Origin: Methylobacterium sp. Leaf108
GTDB taxonomy: Bacteria; Pseudomonadota; Alphaproteobacteria; Rhizobiales; Beijerinckiaceae
Reading direction: 5' to 3'
Assembly (NCBI RefSeq): GCF_001423265.1
Contig: NZ_LMND01000012.1
Coordinates: 131,501-195,500, forward strand
DNA: 64,000 bases
The notes beneath the pieces were generated by a model. That model was not told the DNA's origin, ran no database searches, and saw only the letters and a program-made list of their open reading frames with translations. The position numbers and the translations under genes are program-made. Below, one piece after another: positions 9,104 to 17,606 of the stretch. Each line of letters opens with the position of its first letter. Positions within the stretch are counted from its first letter, which is position 1.

Positions 9104-10188
9104 CCAGCGCATCCGATCGCAGGCGGATCTATGTCGACCAGACCCACCTGCGCGGCCACGTCACCGGCATCGAGCGCGTGGCGATGGAGCTCGTGTCCTC
9201 GCAGACCCTGGCGCCGCACGAGGTGCGCGAGATCAGGAGCAGCGGGCTCGCCAGCCTCGTCGCCTGGCAGCAGGTCGGGCTGCCGGCCCTGGGCCTCGCC
9301 GACCGGTCGGCGCTCTTCGTCTTCCCCGGCTTCCCGCCCGGCCCCCTCAGCGTGCTCCTCGGCGAACGGTGCATCACCTACGTCTACGACACCTTTCTCA
9401 TCACGCGGCCGCAGGAATTGAACTGGAAGAGCCGCGTCTACATGGCGCCGAGCTTCCGCTTCGCGGCGCGCTTCGGGCAGCGGTTCCTCGTCATCTCGCG
9501 TACCACCGGCGCCGCCCTGCGCGCCTTCTGCCGGGACGATGCCCTGGTCGCCCTGCTGCGGCCGCCGGTGCGCGATGTCTTCGGCCTCGCCGACATGAGC
9601 GGCCCGGCGGTCCATCGGCCCGGCGATCCCCTGCGCCTGCTGGCGGTGGGAACCATCGAACCACGCAAGGACTACCCGGCGGCCATCGCCATCGTCGCCG
9701 CCCTCAACGCCGCCGGCATGCCGGCCGAGCTTCACGTCGTCGGCCGGACCGGTTGGGGGCAGCATGCCTTCCTCGCCGATCCGCCTCCCTTCCTCACCCT
9801 GCACGGCTATCTCGACGATGCCGGGTTGAAGGCGCTGGCCGGGCGCTGCCACCTCCTGATCTCGACGTCACGCGCCGAAGGTCTCGGCCTGCCGCTGCTC
9901 GAACTCCAGCATGGCGGCATGCCGGTGGTGGCGCCCGAGGGCGAGGTCTTCGCCGAGGTGCTGGGTTCCTCCGGCCTCTTCATCGCTCCGGACGATCCGG
10001 GCAAGGCGGCCGCGACCCTGATCGAGGCGGTCCGGACAGGGCGGCTCGGCGAGCTGGCGGCCCGCGCCAGACCCAACGTCGCCCGCTGGAACGCCCTGGC
10101 CGGCGCCGACGCCGAACGCTTCCGGGCCTTCCTGGTTCGCGGCGTCGAGGCCTACGCGGACGATCCGGAGGCGGTGGTCGGGCCCTAA
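9100..10188 (+). CDS. Glycosyltransferase family 4
   Basis: A 362-residue GT-B glycosyltransferase. The N terminus (RRIYVDQTHLRGHVTGIERV) is a motif shared with the transferase at 49146. The C-terminal nucleotide-sugar half shows LLAVGTIEPRKDYPAAI, then STSRAEGLGLPLLELQHGGMP, with the EGLGLP...E pattern typical of GT4. The ATG at 9100 overlaps the previous stop as ATGA, so translation is coupled to the upstream transferase. The role is probably polysaccharide assembly together with the Wzz-type protein downstream. Donor and acceptor sugars cannot be told from sequence. Confidence 0.9.
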   Translation: MTSASDRRRIYVDQTHLRGHVTGIERVAMELVSSQTLAPHEVREIRSSGLASLVAWQQVGLPALGLADRSALFVFPGFPPGPLSVLLGERCITYVYDTFLITRPQELNWKSRVYMAPSFRFAARFGQRFLVISRTTGAALRAFCRDDALVALLRPPVRDVFGLADMSGPAVHRPGDPLRLLAVGTIEPRKDYPAAIAIVAALNAAGMPAELHVVGRTGWGQHAFLADPPPFLTLHGYLDDAGLKALAGRCHLLISTSRAEGLGLPLLELQHGGMPVVAPEGEVFAEVLGSSGLFIAPDDPGKAAATLIEAVRTGRLGELAARARPNVARWNALAGADAERFRAFLVRGVEAYADDPEAVVGP

Positions 10189-10468
10189 TCGTGAAAAGGC
10201 CGCAGCCGCATCCCGCGACGGCCCTGCGGCGGGTCCGCCCTCGGTCATGCACCGGGGATCGCGATCTCGGTAGACGCACGCGTTGACCGGCCGGCGATTG
10301 TCGCCGCTCCTGTCCGACGGGGCGAGAGCGGAAGGCCGGCACGAAAACCATGGCACGCCCGATGCGAATTTTCGTGTGCAACTGGCGTCGGCAGGGCCGA
10401 TCGTGCCGAAACGGCACGATCCTGCGTCTTGTGGAGAGTGGCGGCGTAGCGTTCGGGGACCACGGCAG

Positions 10469-11938
10469 ATGTTCGATTTCGGAAACGACGTCAGGGGCGA
10501 ACCGGTGACCATGGCGGCGCCGGTCGAGCCCGGCCTCGACGGCCGGGCGATCCTGCGGCGCCTGCGCCAGGGTTTCGGCTTCATCGTGCTGACGGCCTTG
10601 TTCATGGTCGCCGTGGCGGTGGCCGCCCTGACGATGCTGGCGCCCCGCTACGCCTCCGGCATCCAGATCCTGGTGGACCCCGCGGACCTGCGGGTGCTCG
10701 ACAACGACATCAGCAACCGCACGCCACAGGCCGACAGCGGCGTCTCGCTCGCCGAGAGTCAGGTGCGGGTGATCCAGTCGGACAACGTCCTGCTGCGCGT
10801 CGTGCGCAAGCTCGACCTGGCCTCCGACGACGAGTTCCTACGGCCGCCCTCCACCAGCCCGCTGGTCAACAGCGTCAAGCAGGTGCTCGGCATGGAGCCG
10901 CCGCCGGGCGGCAGCGATCCGGTCAACATCGCCCTCGATTCCCTTCGGCTGAAGACCACCGTGCGCCGGCCCGAACGGACCTTCGTCATCGACGTCATCG
11001 TCGAGACTCAGGAGCCCGAAAAGTCTGCCCGGATCGCCAACGCCATGGGCGACGCCTTCTTCGCGGAGGAAGCCGCCGCGCGCACCGACATCGCCCGGCG
11101 CGCCTCGGAATCGCTCACCGGCCGGCTCGCCGCCCTACGACAGGCGGTGGAGGAGGCCGAGCGCAAGGTCGTGCGCTATCGCCAGGACAACAAGCTCGTG
11201 AGCACCAGCGGCCGGCTGCTGAGCGACCAGCAGCTCGGCGACCTCAACCAGCAGCTCGTCACCGCCTCGATCCGCACCGCCGAGGCCCGCGAGCGCCTCG
11301 ACCAGGCCAAGCGGATGCGGGCCGGCGAGGCCGGGACCGCCCTGCCCGAGATGCTGCAATCCACCGAAATGCAGAACCTGCGCCAGCAATACGCGACGCT
11401 CTCGCGCACCACCGCCGAGCTCGCGACCCGACTCGGCGAGCGCCACCCGGCCATGGCCGAGCAATACGCCCAGCAGCGCGACCTCCAGCGCCTGATCCAG
11501 CGCGAGAAGGAGCGGATCATCGACACGTCCAAGAAGGACTACGACCGCTCCGCGGCGAGCGAGGCCGCCATCCGCAAGAGCCTGGAGGGCGCCAAGGCCG
11601 AGACCGCCGCCAACGACCGCGCCAACGTGGGCCTACGCGAACTGGAGCGTGAGCTCGACGCGCGCAAGGCGGTCTACGAAACCTTCCTGCGGCGCTCGCG
11701 CGAGACCAACGAACAGGAGCGGCTCAACAACGCGAACGTGCGCATCATCTCGTCGGCGACGCCGGCGCGGGTGCGCAGCTGGCCGCCCTCCCCCAAGGTG
11801 GTCCTGCCCCTCGCCCTCGGGGTCGGCGTGCTGCTCGGCGCCCTCATCGCGCTGTTCCTGGGCGCGGGTCGCGACCGCAAGCGCCGGGAACCGGACGTGG
11901 TGATCCCGGGCCGCAGCTTTCGCGCCGTCGACGCCTGA
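10469..11938 (+). CDS. Wzz/GumC-type exopolysaccharide chain-length protein
   Basis: An inner-membrane polysaccharide co-polymerase of about 489 residues. The first membrane segment follows a short cytoplasmic start (FGFIVLTALFMVAVAVAAL). A periplasmic domain of about 330 residues comes next, rich in coiled-coil-forming Arg/Glu/Gln sequence (for example QLNQQLVTASIRTAEARERL). The second membrane segment VVLPLALGVGVLLGALIALF is preceded by the Pro-rich SWPPSPK. There is no Walker A, so no fused tyrosine kinase. The start at 10469 is chosen because it leaves a normal cytoplasmic leader; 10511 is an alternative. It follows two glycosyltransferases and precedes a WecG-type gene. Confidence 0.88.
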   Translation: MFDFGNDVRGEPVTMAAPVEPGLDGRAILRRLRQGFGFIVLTALFMVAVAVAALTMLAPRYASGIQILVDPADLRVLDNDISNRTPQADSGVSLAESQVRVIQSDNVLLRVVRKLDLASDDEFLRPPSTSPLVNSVKQVLGMEPPPGGSDPVNIALDSLRLKTTVRRPERTFVIDVIVETQEPEKSARIANAMGDAFFAEEAAARTDIARRASESLTGRLAALRQAVEEAERKVVRYRQDNKLVSTSGRLLSDQQLGDLNQQLVTASIRTAEARERLDQAKRMRAGEAGTALPEMLQSTEMQNLRQQYATLSRTTAELATRLGERHPAMAEQYAQQRDLQRLIQREKERIIDTSKKDYDRSAASEAAIRKSLEGAKAETAANDRANVGLRELERELDARKAVYETFLRRSRETNEQERLNNANVRIISSATPARVRSWPPSPKVVLPLALGVGVLLGALIALFLGAGRDRKRREPDVVIPGRSFRAVDA

Positions 11939-12102
11939 CCCGTGGCCGGGGCGACGCGCCGCAGTGGCCCGATGTTCGCAACGGGCATTCCGTATTCCCG
12001 GCGGCGTCGATGGTGTTGGGGCCCTGGATGGAAGTCGGTATGGCTGGGCGCGCGCCCCGCAACGTCGACGGCGGATGCGTGCGGCGCGGTAGGATCGAAT
12101 GA

Positions 12103-12900
12103 ATGGGCCTGAAACTGTTCGGTCTCGACTTCACGAAGGGGAGCGCGCGGGAGGTGCTCGCCGCCGCCGCGGCTGCCGACCACGGCCGGCCGCGCCTCGT
12201 CGTGACCGCCAACATGGACCACATCATCAGCCTGTCCGAGAACGCCGCCTTCCGCCGCGCCTATGACGGCGCCGCGGCGCGGACCCTCGACGGGATGCCG
12301 CTCGTTTGGCTGGCGCTCCTGCGGGGGCAGCGAGACGCCCGCCGCGTCACCGGCCACGACATCCTCGCCGAGGCCCTGGGCGAACCCTGGACGCCGCAGC
12401 GCCGGGTCTTCGTCGTCTGTGCCAGCGACCGGGTGGCCGACGCCGCCAGGGCCAGGATCCTGAGGGATGGCGGCACGCCGGACGCCGTGGCCGTGGCGGT
12501 CCCGCCGACCGGCTTCGAGCGGGACGCCGTCTACGGGGCCGACCTCGCCCAGCGCGTGAAGGCCCATGGCACCACGCTCCTCGTGATGGCGGTGGGCGCG
12601 CCGCGTTCCGAGATCTGGGTCGACCAGCACGGGACGGCGCTCGGGGCTCCCCTGGTCGTCGCGGTGGGCGACGCCTTGAGCGTCGCGGCGGGGCTGCAGA
12701 CCCGGGCGCCGGTCTTCATGCAGCGCAACGGGCTCGAATGGCTGTACCGGTTCGCCCACGATCCCCGGCGCCTGTTCCACCGGTACTTCGTCCGCTCCTG
12801 GCGTTTCCTGGCGCTGATCGGAACGGAGTTCTCCGACGGACGAAGCGATCCTCCGGGACCGATGCGACCCAAGGCGGACCGCGTCTCCTCGAACCTGTGA
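12103..12900 (+). CDS. WecG/TagA/CpsF-family glycosyltransferase
   Basis: A 265-residue GT26 protein. Typical motifs are TANMDHIISLSENAAFRRAY near residue 35, ARTLDGMPLVW near 60, RVTGHDI near 81, and MAVGAPRSEIWVDQHG near 160. The C-terminal NGLEWLYRFAHDPRRLFHRY is the family hallmark. Members transfer N-acetylmannosamine(uronate) or other sugars to lipid-linked intermediates in surface polysaccharide synthesis. It is separated from the Wzz-type gene by 164 bases. With the upstream genes it forms a partial exopolysaccharide locus without visible flippase, polymerase or initiating transferase. Confidence 0.92.
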   Translation: MGLKLFGLDFTKGSAREVLAAAAAADHGRPRLVVTANMDHIISLSENAAFRRAYDGAAARTLDGMPLVWLALLRGQRDARRVTGHDILAEALGEPWTPQRRVFVVCASDRVADAARARILRDGGTPDAVAVAVPPTGFERDAVYGADLAQRVKAHGTTLLVMAVGAPRSEIWVDQHGTALGAPLVVAVGDALSVAAGLQTRAPVFMQRNGLEWLYRFAHDPRRLFHRYFVRSWRFLALIGTEFSDGRSDPPGPMRPKADRVSSNL

Positions 12901-12912
12901 TCGCGGCCCGCG

Positions 12913-13482
12913 TCAGGCGGCGAACAGGTCGGGATGGCGTACCCGCAGGGTCAGGACCAGCATCAGGGTCTTGAGGTCGGTGAGTTCGCCCCGGTCGCTC
13001 ATCGCCGCCAGGGTCGACAGGGCGATCTCGTGGACGGTGATCGTCTCCTGCTCCTCGGAGAGGCCGCCGCCCTCCCCGTGCCGGTCGGCGGCGCCGTAGG
13101 GAGCGAGGTAGAAGTCCATCTGTTCGGTGGAGATCCCCGGCATGCTCCAGCCGCAGGTGACGTGCTCGAGGTCGCGCAGCGTCACGCCGACCTCCTCGCT
13201 CGCCTCCCGCCGTGCGCCCTCCTCCGGGTCGGGCTCGTCGAGGAGGCCGGCGGGCACCTCGAGGAGGGAGGGAATTCCGGCGGCGAAGAAGGCGGCCGGC
13301 CTGAACTGTTCCGCGAGCAGGGCCACCCGGCGCACCGGATCGTAGGGCAGCACGGCGACGGCACGACCGTGGTCTTCGATCTCGCGCTTGATCCGGCTTC
13401 CGTCTTCGAGGGTGATCTCGGCCACGAGGAACCGGCTCCAGCCATCGTGCAGAATACGGGTGCCGCGGATCACCGGTGCCAT
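12913..13482 (-). CDS. Nudix hydrolase, ADP-ribose pyrophosphatase type
   Basis: A 189-residue Nudix protein of the NudF/ADPRase group. Support comes from PVRRVALLAEQFRPAAF, then VPAGLLDEPDPEEGARREAS with the EEVGV end of the Nudix box. The box is one residue shorter than the textbook pattern before RE, so the first Glu ligand is replaced or shifted. It probably cleaves ADP-ribose to AMP and ribose 5-phosphate. AAGGA stands six bases before the ATG at 13482, which favours this start over the longer frame from 13536. It is convergent with the WecG-type gene, 12 bases away. Confidence 0.87.
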   Translation of the reverse strand: MAPVIRGTRILHDGWSRFLVAEITLEDGSRIKREIEDHGRAVAVLPYDPVRRVALLAEQFRPAAFFAAGIPSLLEVPAGLLDEPDPEEGARREASEEVGVTLRDLEHVTCGWSMPGISTEQMDFYLAPYGAADRHGEGGGLSEEQETITVHEIALSTLAAMSDRGELTDLKTLMLVLTLRVRHPDLFAA

Positions 13483-13614
13483 GCTGTCCTTTCCCGGCCG
13501 GACGACCGTCGCCCGCGGCGACGCTCCCGGCTCCAAAGGCCGGGTACCAGACGAGATGGAGCACGATTGAGGCAGGCGTACCGGTTCGGTGCACCGGCAT
13601 AGGGCGAACGGCCG

Positions 13615-13866
13615 TCACTCGGGCGCGAAAACCCGCGTTCCCCGGCGGATCGTGAAGCGGATGGCCTCGCCGTGCCGTCCCTGACCTTCGAGGAGGTCGC
13701 CCTCCTCCCGCACGAGGTGGGGAATATCGATCGCCGCTAGCGGATCGGTGCAGACGACGGCGAGGGTTCGTCCGGGGGACAGCCGGCGCAGGGCACGGCG
13801 GGTCTGGAGCACCGGCAGCGGGCACTTCAGGCCGGTGAGATCGAGTTCGACGAGATCGTCCGACAT
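13615..13866 (-). CDS. TusA/SirA-family sulfur carrier-like protein
   Basis: An 83-residue protein starting DLVELDLTGLKCPLPVLQTR, with the family's CPxP motif at Cys15, the persulfide-carrying residue. Members pass sulfur to tRNA thiolation, molybdenum cofactor or other pathways; the exact partner is unknown. An in-frame ATG at 13887 would add seven residues, but the length from 13866 fits the family. A rho-independent terminator of the upstream gene lies only 28-61 bases before the start, so it either has a very short leader or depends on read-through. Confidence 0.88.
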   Translation of the reverse strand: MSDDLVELDLTGLKCPLPVLQTRRALRRLSPGRTLAVVCTDPLAAIDIPHLVREEGDLLEGQGRHGEAIRFTIRRGTRVFAPE

Positions 13867-13893
13867 TGTCACCCGAACACTGGTCATCTCATG

Positions 13894-13927
13894 AAAAAGC
13901 CCCGCCGGGCGGTCGCGCCGGCGGGGC
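13894..13927 (-). terminator. Intrinsic terminator after the Tyr/Gly-rich gene
   Basis: Read on the minus strand, the arms GCCCCGCCGG (13918-13927) and CCGGCGGGGC (13899-13908) pair perfectly over ten bases around a nine-base loop. They are followed by five Ts (13898-13894). It starts 26 bases after the stop at 13953. Confidence 0.9.
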
Positions 13928-13952
13928 CTGTCTCGAGGGTCGGTCGTTACGG

Positions 13953-14387
13953 TCAGTAGCCGTAGCCGTAGGCCGGGTAGCCGTAGACCGGACGGGCGTA
14001 GCCGTAGCCGTAGACCGGGCGGGCATAGCCGTAACCACCGCCGTAGCCGTAGCCGCCACCGTAACCACCGCCGTAGCCGTAACCGCGGTCGTAGTAGCCG
14101 TAACGGGGAGCGGCGCTGGCGGCGAGGGCGCCACCGATGATGCCGAGGGCGGCACCGGCCGCCAGGGCACCGCCGACGCCGACACCGCGACGGCCGTACC
14201 CGCGACCGTAGCCACCGCCGTAGTAGCCGCCGCCGCGATAGCGGACCTCCTCCACATGGGCCGGCTGACCGGCGATCTGGTTGGCGTTCACTGCGGCCAA
14301 CGGCGCGGCCTGCGACGGGGTGAAGGACCCGGCGGTCATGGCGACGGCGGTCGTTCCGGCGAGGGCGAGAGACATGATGCGCGACAT
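13953..14387 (-). CDS. Secreted Tyr/Gly-rich repeat protein
   Basis: A 144-residue protein with a signal peptide (MSRIMSLALAGTTAVAMTAG, cleavage likely after SQA-A). It then has a hydrophobic Gly/Ala segment (GGALAAGAALGIIGGALAAS) and a C-terminal half made of Tyr-Gly repeats, including two copies of YGYARPVYGY. The Gly/Ala segment could span a membrane. GGAGA stands about nine bases before the ATG at 14387, favouring it over upstream ATGs at 14402 or 14489. Such proteins are common in Methylobacterium and Bradyrhizobium, with unknown function, probably surface-associated. Confidence 0.8.
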   Translation of the reverse strand: MSRIMSLALAGTTAVAMTAGSFTPSQAAPLAAVNANQIAGQPAHVEEVRYRGGGYYGGGYGRGYGRRGVGVGGALAAGAALGIIGGALAASAAPRYGYYDRGYGYGGGYGGGYGYGGGYGYARPVYGYGYARPVYGYPAYGYGY

Positions 14388-14494
14388 GCGGAAAATCTCC
14401 ATCTCTTGAAGTATGCTGTTTCTGCAACAGGCAAGATGAACCATAGCCGAACGGATGAGTTCCATGCGTGCGTGTGGACACGCCGTCATCGGAT

Positions 14495-14557
14495 GCGCGC
14501 GGCTTGCCCGAGAAACGCGCGCGGCTCGCCCGAGAAATGCGCGCGGCTTGCCCGGGA
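14495..14557. repeat. Three tandem copies of a 22-bp repeat
   Basis: Copies start at 14495, 14517 and 14539 with a period of 22 bases; the unit is GCGCGCGGCTTGCCCGAGAA plus two bases. Copy two has one change (CTC for CTT), and copy three runs into a hairpin. It lies in the 189 bases between gshA and the Tyr/Gly-rich gene. A degenerate relative in reverse orientation occurs at 38188-38246. Confidence 0.85.
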
Positions 14558-14570
14558 GGCCCCGGGCAGG
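14547..14570 (-). terminator. Hairpin downstream of gshA
   Basis: The arms CTTGCCCGGG (14547-14556) and CCCGGGCAGG (14561-14570) pair with one wobble around the loop AGGC, seven bases after the gshA stop. No T run follows, so it may protect the 3' end rather than terminate by itself. Confidence 0.5.
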
Positions 14571-14576
14571 CGGCGC

Positions 14577-15944
14577 TCAGAACGTGCAGGTTCGGAAGGC
14601 GGGTTCGACGGACCGCTGCCATTCGCCCTCGAAGAGGGCCAGGCGCTCTTCGGCGAGGGATCGCCCGGCTGCGACGATCTCCTCCAGGGGGCGCAGATAG
14701 ACGCACTCGTCGCGGCCGGTACCGTCGCGGCGACCGCGCGCCGACAGCCCGCGCCGTGCGATGGCCAGTGCTTCGGCGGCGACCGCACCGACGCTGCGGC
14801 CGCCCACGGTGGCCGCGAGCCCGAGGCGCGGCACGGTGGCGCGCAGGGAATCGCGCTCCGCCGACGTCCACTCCCGCACCAGCTCCCATGCGTCGGCGAG
14901 GGCGTCGGCGTCGTAGAGCAGACCGGTCCAGAAGGCCGCCTGCGCGGCGATCATCGCCGGACCGCCGACGTCCGCCCCGCGCATCTCGATGAAGCGCTTC
15001 AGCCGCACCTCCGGGAAGGCCGTGGAGGCGTGGTTGGCCCAGTCCGATACCGTGGCGTATTCGCCCGGAAGGGTGGCGAGCCGCCCCGCCATCAGGTCGC
15101 GGAAGGAGGCGCCCGAGACGTCGTGATAGGTCTCGCCGCGCTTGACGAAATACATCGGCATGTCGAGCAACCACTCGACGTAGGCGTCGTAGCCGAAGCC
15201 CGCCTCGAAGGCGCGCGGCAGCATGCCGGTGCGGTCGCCATCGGTATGGCGCCAGATCTCGGAGCGGCGGGAGAGGAAACCGTTGGGCCGCCCGTCGGCG
15301 AAGGGTGAATTGGCAAACAGCGCCGTCGCCACCGGCTGCAGGGCGAGGGCCACCCGCATCTTGGTGGCCATGTCGGCCTCGGAGGAGAAATCGAGGTTCA
15401 CCTGCACGGTGGCGGTGCGCAGCATCATGTCGAGGCCGAGCGTGCCGACCTTCGGCATGTAGGCGGCCATGATTCGGTAGCGGCTCTTGGGCATCACCGG
15501 CGTCTCGGCCCGCGTCCACTTCGGGCTCATGCCGAGGTCGAGGAAGCCGATTCCCATGGGCTCGGCCACCGCGGCCACGGCGTCGAGATGGGCGCCGAGT
15601 TCGGCCATGGTGCCGTGAACGTCGGGCAGCGGTGCGCCCGACAGCTCGAACTGGCCGCCGGGCTCCAGCGAGATCGCGCCGCCCTCCGCGCCGGCCAGGC
15701 CGATGAGATGGCCGGCATCCTCGATTGCCTCCCAGCCCGTGCGACGGGCGACGCCTTCGAGGAGGGCGCGGATGCCGCGTGTCCCCTCGTAGGGCACCGG
15801 GCGGTTGTCGGCGCGGTAGAAGGGGATCTTCTCGTGTTCGGTGCCGATGGCGAACTGCGAACGCGGCTTCTCGCCGGCCGCAAACCACGCGACGAGTTCG
15901 TCACGCGTGGTGAGCGGCGTGGTGTCGGACGTATCGCGCGCCAT
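14577..15944 (-). CDS. gshA: Glutamate--cysteine ligase (plant/alphaproteobacterial type)
   Basis: The enzyme makes gamma-glutamylcysteine, the first step of glutathione synthesis, in the cytoplasm. The 455-residue protein belongs to the GCS2 family. Motifs include FAIGTEHEKIPF near residue 31, GGAISLEPGGQFELSG near 87, and LGMSPKWTR near 135. HDVSGASFRDLMAG and DWANHASTAFPEVRLKRFIE follow towards the C terminus. GAGG stands six bases before the ATG at 15944, preferred over a GTG at 15956. Glutathione is the cofactor of one formaldehyde oxidation route, but no other gene of that route is nearby. Confidence 0.95.
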   Translation of the reverse strand: MARDTSDTTPLTTRDELVAWFAAGEKPRSQFAIGTEHEKIPFYRADNRPVPYEGTRGIRALLEGVARRTGWEAIEDAGHLIGLAGAEGGAISLEPGGQFELSGAPLPDVHGTMAELGAHLDAVAAVAEPMGIGFLDLGMSPKWTRAETPVMPKSRYRIMAAYMPKVGTLGLDMMLRTATVQVNLDFSSEADMATKMRVALALQPVATALFANSPFADGRPNGFLSRRSEIWRHTDGDRTGMLPRAFEAGFGYDAYVEWLLDMPMYFVKRGETYHDVSGASFRDLMAGRLATLPGEYATVSDWANHASTAFPEVRLKRFIEMRGADVGGPAMIAAQAAFWTGLLYDADALADAWELVREWTSAERDSLRATVPRLGLAATVGGRSVGAVAAEALAIARRGLSARGRRDGTGRDECVYLRPLEEIVAAGRSLAEERLALFEGEWQRSVEPAFRTCTF

Positions 15945-16087
15945 GCGCTGCCTCACGAAAAAAGTACGGCGGAAAAAAGAGGACGGACCGTCCCCTTGCA
16001 GGAAGGCGCGCCGGATCGGGGCGGAACCGCCACGGCCGATGTGGGCTCCTTAGTCCAGCGGGCAAGGGCGGACAACGCGCCGTGGCA

Positions 16088-16840
16088 TCAGCGTGTGTCG
16101 CCGAGCACCGACTGCACCAGCGCGAGTGCCACCACGGCGGCGGTATCGGCCCGCAGGATACGCGGCCCCAGCGACAGGGCGACCGTGTTGGGCCGCGCCG
16201 AGACCAGGTCGCGCTCCTCCCGCGAGAAGCCGCCCTCGGGTCCGATCAGCACCGCCAGCGGCGGCGGCGTGGCGGGATCGGCCGCCGCCCTCAGGGCGGC
16301 GATCGGATCGGCGATCGGCGCGTCCTCGTCGCAGAACACCAGGAGCCGGTCCGGGGCGAGGTCGGCGAGGGCCGCGGGCAGGCGCACCGCCGGCGGCAGG
16401 TCGGGAATGGCGAGGATGCCGCATTGCTCGGCGGCCTCGATGGCGTTGGCGCGCAGGCGGTCGGCGTTGATGGTCTCGCCCTGGGTATGGCGGGTGAACA
16501 CCGGGCGGATGGTGCCGGCCCCCATCTCCACGGCCTTCTGGGCGAGGTAGTCGAGCCTCGCCGTCTTGAGGGGCGCGAACAGGTAATGCAGGTCCGCGGC
16601 CGCCGGCTGCGGCCGCAACCGCTCGCGCAGGTGCAGGTCGGCGCTCTTGCGGCCGGTCTGTGCGATCTCGGCGCGCCACTCGCCGTCGCGGCCGTTGAAC
16701 ACCAGCACCGGGTCCGTCGGCACCCGGCGCATGACGGTGAGGAGATAGTTCGCCTGCGCCCTGTCCAGGGGCAGAACCGCATCCGCCGACAGCGGCCGGT
16801 CGATGTAGAGGCGGGGCGCGGTGAAGTCGTAGGCGGCCAT
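16088..16840 (-). CDS. rsmE: 16S rRNA m3U1498 methyltransferase RsmE
   Basis: A 250-residue SPOUT-family methyltransferase. The N-terminal PUA-like part (YLLTVMRRVPTDPVLVFNGR) is followed by the knotted domain. LIGPEGGFSREERDL near residue 208 and LGPRILRADTAAVVAL near 227 are the SAM-binding knot signatures of RsmE. It methylates N3 of U1498 of 16S rRNA using S-adenosylmethionine. It is divergent from the secreted protein at 17129 across 288 bases. Confidence 0.95.
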   Translation of the reverse strand: MAAYDFTAPRLYIDRPLSADAVLPLDRAQANYLLTVMRRVPTDPVLVFNGRDGEWRAEIAQTGRKSADLHLRERLRPQPAAADLHYLFAPLKTARLDYLAQKAVEMGAGTIRPVFTRHTQGETINADRLRANAIEAAEQCGILAIPDLPPAVRLPAALADLAPDRLLVFCDEDAPIADPIAALRAAADPATPPPLAVLIGPEGGFSREERDLVSARPNTVALSLGPRILRADTAAVVALALVQSVLGDTR

Positions 16841-17128
16841 GGCGCGCTTGGTCGCGCGGTTGCCCGAGCCCTGTCAACGGCCGTGCGGCGCGGCGCGGAA
16901 CGCGGCATTGCATAAATACAACACCGACCGGTTTTTGCGCCTTTGCCCACACGTCGGACGCTGCGATCGTTTGCGGCTCGAAAGACGCCACATTCCTATG
17001 CGGAAACGGGCGCTGATCGAGGTCGTCGCAGCGGACGAGCCGCCCGCGACCCATGGTGTCGCGACGGCGAGGTCGCTCGGGCTCGGGCATGTCGCCCTCG
17101 AGCCGGGCGAGGAGAGGGAGGTCTTGAA

Positions 17129-17596
17129 ATGTCTTTCATGCGTATCGCCGTGGCGATGACGGCACTGCTCGGCGGTCTCGCGGCCGCCGGTCCCGCCCTG
17201 GCCCAGAGCGCCGAGTGCGGCGAGATCCAGAAGACGCTGCAGGCCCGCAAGGACCTCGTGGCCAAGGCCAACGTGGCCTCGTCGGCCAAGGTGAAGATGA
17301 CGCCGCAGGCCGCCTGCGCCCTGTTCGGCAAGCTCCAGTCCAACGGCACCGAGGGCCTGAAGTGGATCTCCGCCAACAAGGAGTGGTGCTCGATCCCCGA
17401 TTCGTTCGCCGAGGGCTTCAAGGCCGACCACACCAAGGTCGTCGGCATCCGCACCAAGGTGTGCAACGTCGCCGCCCAGGCCACCAAGATGGAGGCCCAG
17501 GCCCGCGCCCAGGCCCAGAACGGCGGCGGCGGTGGCGGCCTGCTCGGCGGCCCCGGCCTCACCGGCAGCCTGAAGATGCCGCAGGGCGCCCTCTGA
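17129..17596 (+). CDS. Secreted four-cysteine hypothetical protein
   Basis: A 155-residue protein with a clear signal peptide (MRIAVAMTALLGGLAAAGPALA, cleaved before QSAEC). The mature part has four cysteines (AEC, AAC, EWC, KVC), which could form two disulfides in the periplasm. It ends in a Gly-rich tail (NGGGGGGLLGG). GGAGG stands seven bases before the ATG at 17129. I do not recognise a named family. The ubiA gene follows after ten bases, so the two may share a transcript. Confidence 0.82.
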   Translation: MSFMRIAVAMTALLGGLAAAGPALAQSAECGEIQKTLQARKDLVAKANVASSAKVKMTPQAACALFGKLQSNGTEGLKWISANKEWCSIPDSFAEGFKADHTKVVGIRTKVCNVAAQATKMEAQARAQAQNGGGGGGLLGGPGLTGSLKMPQGAL

Positions 17597-17606
17597 GCCT
17601 GCCGGC

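Noticed and set aside
14495..14557. Possible CRISPR array at the three 22-bp repeats
   Set aside because: Units touch without 30-base spacers, and no cas genes are present.
13866..15308. A 480-residue plus-strand frame across the Tyr/Gly gene and gshA
   Set aside because: Its repeats are the antisense of the Tyr/Gly codons and gshA; no domain is visible.
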